A stretch of DNA of 64,000 nt from contig NZ_JACJOU010000015.1 of the NCBI RefSeq assembly GCF_014695725.1, positions 186,001 to 250,000 of the forward strand, in the 5' to 3' direction. A program made the position numbers and the translations under genes. Below, one piece after another: positions 59,659 through 64,000 of the stretch (the stretch's first letter is position 1; every line of letters begins with the position of its first letter). The stretch is from Microcoleus sp. FACHB-672. GTDB taxonomy: Bacteria; Cyanobacteriota; Cyanobacteriia; Cyanobacteriales; Oscillatoriaceae. Below the pieces are notes generated by a model. The model was not told the origin of the DNA. It saw nothing but the letters and a program-made list of their open reading frames with translations, and did no database searches.

Positions 59659-62600
59659 TTAATGCGGAATTCTTAAAGTCTGGTTAATTTGTTCTAATAA
59701 GGCAGCCATCGATAGATTCGAGGGCAAAATTTGAGTCCCAATCTCCTTCAGAGTTTGATTAATCTGAACGTCTGCCGGCCCAAATTTTTCGGAGACATTC
59801 CCAGAATGAGATTGAGTCTCATCGGCTGGCTGACGTGTTGAAGAATGACCCGAATAAAAAGCACTTTGAGAGGAAGAATTAATTTCATGCCCGTTCAAAT
59901 TGCTCTGTGCAGATTGTAGGGCAACTTCTGATTTCCTTTCATAAGGCTGGCTAAACGGACTCTCCCCAGTTTTTGTTTCCAAATCACTTTGCTGGGTCAG
60001 TACCAAAATTGGAGGTTTAGCTTCAAGCTGATTCAAATTAGCCAGTGCTTGTAAGAAGCCTGATGCGGGTTTGGGTTCTCGCCAGTAAATTAAGAGTAAA
60101 TCGATACTTTGGTTTTGCAACTGTTGTAAAACCTCAGCCCAAGATCGACTTGTCAACCCGCGAAATCCAGCGGTTTGAATATACTGGATCAGCGCTTGCT
60201 GCCAGTCACTTTTGAGGTCTAAGTTTCCAGATCCCAAAGGCGCAGAAACCTGCAAATCTGGCAAAGTCGAGACATCGACCACTAAAATACTCGGCTTCCA
60301 GTTCCGGCCATCGGCGATTTGAATCACCTGCAATAAGGTAGACAGTGCCGGCCAAGAGGAATCGGAGTGTGCTGAGTTGTCATCTGCACTCCCCAACCAG
60401 GGATAAATTTGGAGAGGCCGGCATCCAGGTGCTAAGGTCACTTCATTGGCGGCTTGAGTGGTTTTGCGATCCAGGGTGACGAGGGGCAAAGAGGCCAATT
60501 TATTGTGGCCGATCAATTCTTGTAGGTACTCCAGTGGATCGTCGAGTCCGGCGGTGGTATCGAGCAAGACAACATCCGGGTGCCAAACACGGGCCAGCAA
60601 TTCTGCTTGTTCAAGATCATCCGCTTCTAGGACGCGGTAATGATGCCGGTGCAATACACTGTTGAGATCTGCCATCAGCTGAGGAATTTCAGCACTCACA
60701 TGGGAGGGATCAGGGTCGAGGGCGAGTGAAACCGAATTGGCACACAGACGCAGAACTGTCAGCTTGGCGGGGGGATTTTCCTTCGGCTGGGTTAGCTGAG
60801 TTAACTTGTGTCGCAATGCTTCAGGTTGCACCGGCAGCGTCAAAAAGCCATCCGCACTGTTTTGGGTGGCGAGTTCTTTTTCTGCTTGGGTTGCGGTGAC
60901 GATCACCGGGACATGGCAAGTGCCTGCATCGGATTTGAGCAAAGTCAGCACATCCCACCCCGACAGCAACGGCAGCACGGGATTGAGGAAAATCACCTCC
61001 GGACTAAACCGGCGGGCTTTTTCCAGTGCTTCTGTGCCGGCACGAGCCACCACTACGCGATAGCCTAAACTGCTGAGCTGTTCTGTCAATTCTTCGATAA
61101 ACCGGGGAACGGTTTCTACAATCAGTACCAGACGATGCCGATTGGCTGCCGGTTCTTCCCGCGAAGCTGCCGGTTGCGGTGGACACGGTGGTAGCAGCAA
61201 GGTAAATTGACTGCCTTCGGCTTCTTTAGAAACAAAGGTGACATCTCCACCGTGCTGACGGGCAAGACGCTGGGTTAATACCAGTCCCAAGCCTGCACCC
61301 TCAAACCGGCGCGTCAGGGGATTTTCTAATTGCTGGAATTTTTGAAAGATTAAATGCTGTTTGTCATTGGCAATGCCAATGCCGGTATCCCAAACGGTAA
61401 AAGCAATCCAGCCTTCCCAACGGCTAACTTTTAAGCCGGTGGCCCCCGTCGGTTCTGTGAATTTGAAGGCGTTTGATAGCAGGTGGACGAGCATCTGTCG
61501 CAGGCGCAACTCATCAGCAACCAGTGTTTCCAGTCCCGGTTCTATTTCGATGGAAAACTGCGTTTCTAAAACGGGTTCGTCGTCCCTATCTCGGTCGCTC
61601 TCTGTATCCTGACGTTCTGAGGCCGATTGCTGCCAAGCTTGTTTGAAGGCGCGATCACAGACGCTAGTGATGTTCACAGGCTCTACAATCAGTTCCATTT
61701 GACCTGTTTCGATGCGGGTGAGATCCAAAATGTCATTCACCACGGTCATCAAATGACGCCCACTTTGATAGATCAGCCGTGCATAACGGGCTTGGCGGTC
61801 GTTCAGTTCTCCAATTGAGCGGTCTTTGAGTAAGCTAGATAATCCTAAAACAGCCGTGAGCGGAGTTTTAAGTTCGTGACTAATACAGGCTAAAAATTCA
61901 TCTTTTAATCGATTTAGCTGCACTAAATCTGCATTTTTACCCGCCAGTTCTTTGGCGACTTGCTGGTGTTCTGTGACATCTTCTGCGAGTACCAACCACA
62001 GCCTTTCTTCTGATGGGGGAGTGAAGCTTGAAGCGTGGGTATTTGATGCTTCGCCTTCATTTTTAATTGGGTCTTTCGAGCCGGCAAAGAATGAGAAAGG
62101 CTCCTCACCGGATGCCGCGCTACTGCCCATTGAATGCGCTTCGTCGGCAGATGATTGCTTCGCCGAGGGCTGGTAGGCGGCAGACATTTGGCCTATCCGT
62201 TCCTCTTGGCCGGCACTTTCTGAAGGTTCTTGTGTGGGGACAGCAATGCCCAGTGGCATTTTCACAAATTGCCAAACTTTCTCCTGCCCAGTTGGCAGGG
62301 AGCAAACACCTAAGCTAGCAGCCAATTCTAAATCGAGCTGGCTCCAGTTGGTTGCGGCGTTTTCACTTCCTATTTCATTTGTACTTTCTTGACGCTGCCA
62401 GAGAGTGTGTTTGAAGGTTTCTACGCTGGCAGTTTCTTGCTCGGTACTTTCACTTTTTCCTGGGGATTTTTGTCTGGGTTTCCCTTTGTTTCCCTCCCAG
62501 TGAGCAGTGGTTTCCCAACCGGGAAATTCTGAAAACTGCCGGCTCCAGGCTAAGTTGCAAGTAACGATTTCACCTGTATTGCTTTGCACGCAGAGGGGCA

Positions 62601-63183
62601 ATGGCAAACGTTCTAGAAGTTGGATCAGGGAATTGAGGGTTTTGAAGTGGGACGTTTCAATGGTGAATGCCGGCTTATATTCAGCAATATTTTCACTGCC
62701 AATGCCGGTTTCTAAGTTAGAGGTTAAATGCTCTGCCAAAAATTTTAATAACCGCCCCCGATCCAGGAGTCCCAAAAACTTGCCGGTGGCATCAACCAAA
62801 GCTAAATCCGGGTTTGACTGTGCCTGCAGGTGTTGCCACAATTGATTCAGGTTAAGACTCGCGCTCAGTGCAGTTAAAGGCTGGATCATGGGTGGCCCTG
62901 TGGCCCACAGGGGCTGTTGCGGGTCTAAATCGCCAGAAACCGGGGTTCTCTGGTGTTTCCCGGCCTGAGATGCTTGCTGGGGGGGTAACTGGCCGGTTAT
63001 CAGATAGGGCAGGCAGTTCCGTAAGGATACGATGCCCAAGGGACATTGACGCTCACTGACGATCACGATTTGATCGCACTGCCCTTGACGGAATATCTCA
63101 AGCACTGTTGCCAGCCGGGATGTCTGAGTTACAGTGGGCACAGAGGCTATAAATGTTTGCAGATAGGAAGTAGGGATTGACAT
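59659..63183 (-). CDS. CBS-domain hybrid histidine kinase with degenerate receivers
   Basis: About 1,174 residues, soluble. CBS-like units open it (QCDQIVIVSERQCPLGIVSL, LALVDATGKFLGLLDRGRLL), then a PAS-like region with a long insertion. HisKA (CISHELKTPLTAVLGLSSLL) and HATPase (DTGIGIANDKQHLIFQKFQQ, GAGLGLVLTQRL) follow. Three receiver-like domains end the protein: the first has Asn at the phosphorylation site (EVIFLNPVLPLLSGWDVL), the second keeps VVLLDTTAGL, and the third has IDLLLIYWREP with no Asp. The frame is open to 63267; I start at ATG 63183 (MSIPTSYLQTF), next to the CBS domain. It is divergent from kaiA across 319 bp. Confidence 0.9.
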   Translation of the reverse strand: MSIPTSYLQTFIASVPTVTQTSRLATVLEIFRQGQCDQIVIVSERQCPLGIVSLRNCLPYLITGQLPPQQASQAGKHQRTPVSGDLDPQQPLWATGPPMIQPLTALSASLNLNQLWQHLQAQSNPDLALVDATGKFLGLLDRGRLLKFLAEHLTSNLETGIGSENIAEYKPAFTIETSHFKTLNSLIQLLERLPLPLCVQSNTGEIVTCNLAWSRQFSEFPGWETTAHWEGNKGKPRQKSPGKSESTEQETASVETFKHTLWQRQESTNEIGSENAATNWSQLDLELAASLGVCSLPTGQEKVWQFVKMPLGIAVPTQEPSESAGQEERIGQMSAAYQPSAKQSSADEAHSMGSSAASGEEPFSFFAGSKDPIKNEGEASNTHASSFTPPSEERLWLVLAEDVTEHQQVAKELAGKNADLVQLNRLKDEFLACISHELKTPLTAVLGLSSLLKDRSIGELNDRQARYARLIYQSGRHLMTVVNDILDLTRIETGQMELIVEPVNITSVCDRAFKQAWQQSASERQDTESDRDRDDEPVLETQFSIEIEPGLETLVADELRLRQMLVHLLSNAFKFTEPTGATGLKVSRWEGWIAFTVWDTGIGIANDKQHLIFQKFQQLENPLTRRFEGAGLGLVLTQRLARQHGGDVTFVSKEAEGSQFTLLLPPCPPQPAASREEPAANRHRLVLIVETVPRFIEELTEQLSSLGYRVVVARAGTEALEKARRFSPEVIFLNPVLPLLSGWDVLTLLKSDAGTCHVPVIVTATQAEKELATQNSADGFLTLPVQPEALRHKLTQLTQPKENPPAKLTVLRLCANSVSLALDPDPSHVSAEIPQLMADLNSVLHRHHYRVLEADDLEQAELLARVWHPDVVLLDTTAGLDDPLEYLQELIGHNKLASLPLVTLDRKTTQAANEVTLAPGCRPLQIYPWLGSADDNSAHSDSSWPALSTLLQVIQIADGRNWKPSILVVDVSTLPDLQVSAPLGSGNLDLKSDWQQALIQYIQTAGFRGLTSRSWAEVLQQLQNQSIDLLLIYWREPKPASGFLQALANLNQLEAKPPILVLTQQSDLETKTGESPFSQPYERKSEVALQSAQSNLNGHEINSSSQSAFYSGHSSTRQPADETQSHSGNVSEKFGPADVQINQTLKEIGTQILPSNLSMAALLEQINQTLRIPH

Positions 63184-63502
63184 CACAAAAGTTGCATCTA
63201 CAGATAAGTTACAGCCCCTACATATCGTGCGGTGGCAAGGGTTCGGCGCAGTCAAGCCGGTGGCCACACTTCGAGCCTTGGCTCAAAGCTCTCAATTGTG
63301 AGGGACAAAGGGCTTAGAAACTTGCAAGGGGGACAGCTCAATTATTACTTGTTGGCGAGGAGATTGAACGCTTTGCCCTTACAATTGGTTACAATTAAAA
63401 GTTGAATATTGAAGCAAATATTAAGCTTCTGGTTTAGGCGGCTGTTGTTATCACAAATGCTGCAACACAAACAGCAACTCTGTTCATTTATTGGCTACGT
63501 CT

Positions 63503-64000
63503 TTGCGCCCTCAACTCTCTATTTGTATCTTCCTGCATTCCAACCAGATCGCCGAGTCTCTGACACGACTTTTGGTTAATGAGCGCTATTCTGTCAGTTC
63601 CTTCACCTCTGAAGCAGAATTTTTGCAGTTTGTCGAGAGCAAAAAACAACAAATTGATTGTTTGATTTTAGAAGACGATCCGGCTTGGGAGCCGATGACC
63701 AGTCATCTGCGCCAAGAAGTTATCTTGTTGCCGGCGGTGATTGTGAATTTGAGTGAGACAGAGATCAACAACGACGAACTGCCGGCGAGTCCTACCCTAA
63801 GTGCGGTTGAGGTAGCAATGTCTCAAAGGTCTGCCGTGGTGGAGGAGGCTGTTTTGAGCTGTTTTTACCACAGTGCAGAGGTTAGAGTATCCACAGCCCA
63901 GTTTAACCACATTACAGATTTTATTCACCAAGCCCTGACTGAATTTCTTAGTCTATCTGCCTGTGGAGACTTGACCCGACCGACGACTGGGGGCCATTCT
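63503..64000 (+). CDS. kaiA: Circadian clock protein KaiA (5' part, runs off the window)
   Basis: The first 166 codons of an open frame with no stop before 64000. It reads LRPQLSICIFLHSNQIAESL, SVSSFTSEAEFLQFVESKKQ, QIDCLILEDDPAW and CFYHSAEVRVSTAQFNHITD, matching the KaiA pseudo-receiver domain (compare the family's DCLIL and YHSAE blocks). KaiA stimulates KaiC autophosphorylation in the circadian oscillator. I take TTG 63503 as the start because it aligns with the usual MRxQL start; a TTG four codons upstream is the alternative. The C-terminal KaiC-binding half lies beyond the window, as would kaiB and kaiC if present. Confidence 0.9.
   Translation, partial: MRPQLSICIFLHSNQIAESLTRLLVNERYSVSSFTSEAEFLQFVESKKQQIDCLILEDDPAWEPMTSHLRQEVILLPAVIVNLSETEINNDELPASPTLSAVEVAMSQRSAVVEEAVLSCFYHSAEVRVSTAQFNHITDFIHQALTEFLSLSACGDLTRPTTGGHS

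Overview
The window is chromosomal DNA from a cyanobacterium, most likely a filamentous one of the Oscillatoriales type. The evidence is psaA-psaB, ycf3, petH with a CpcD-like domain, phosphoribulokinase, zeta-carotene desaturase, a tocopherol-type methyltransferase, the start of kaiA, and many small cyanobacterial families. The palindrome GCCGGC is scattered through genes and spacers, whereas the usual cyanobacterial repeat GCGATCGC was noticed only once. I saw no insertion sequence, phage, CRISPR array, rRNA or tRNA.

Layout. 0-10 kb: a short HmpF-like protein, valS, a TPR protein, a membrane-anchored metallophosphatase, a tiny ORF, ycf3-gatC and hom. 10-11 kb: a decayed Uma2-family gene beside a VapBC-type toxin-antitoxin pair. 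11-17 kb: petH and prk face away from each other, followed by a copper-type P1B ATPase. 17-27.4 kb: small conserved proteins, an FHA/zinc-ribbon Ser/Thr kinase, a zinc-ribbon PP2C phosphatase, and a large PAS/GAF histidine kinase broken by several lesions. 28.5-31 kb: an RsuA-type pseudouridine synthase, an unlisted 55-residue secreted or membrane ORF, and a lipoprotein with C-terminal repeats. 32-36.6 kb: psaA-psaB with a long upstream region. 36.8-43.1 kb: pgl, two FHA proteins, a PRC-barrel protein, an Npun_F0494-like protein, cobQ and a [2Fe-2S] ferredoxin. 43.4-50 kb: a CBS-histidine kinase, a SRPBCC protein with zds, and an AAA-like fusion protein. 50.7-59.6 kb: aldehyde dehydrogenase, a molybdopterin oxidoreductase, a TPR pseudogene, ktrA/ktrB, tenA, the methyltransferase and an ArnT-like glycosyltransferase. 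59.6-64 kb: a large CBS-histidine kinase with degenerate receivers, divergent from kaiA, which runs off the window.

How the genes fit together. Photosynthetic electron transport and carbon fixation are represented by psaA/psaB, the PSI assembly factor Ycf3, FNR (petH), phosphoribulokinase and 6-phosphogluconolactonase. Signalling is the second theme: Ser/Thr kinase and PP2C, FHA adaptors at two loci, and three large histidine kinases, one of them dead. The remaining genes are mostly housekeeping, plus Ktr potassium uptake.

Three pseudogenes (a Uma2 nuclease, a multi-sensor kinase and a TPR protein) can be reconstructed from in-frame stops and frameshifts. The most interesting observations are the kinase ruin, the kaiA-linked kinase with degenerate receivers, the AAA-like fusion, the petH linker duplication at a possible internal start, and an apparent codon-usage break inside psaB. 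I found no convincing new defence or mobile system.
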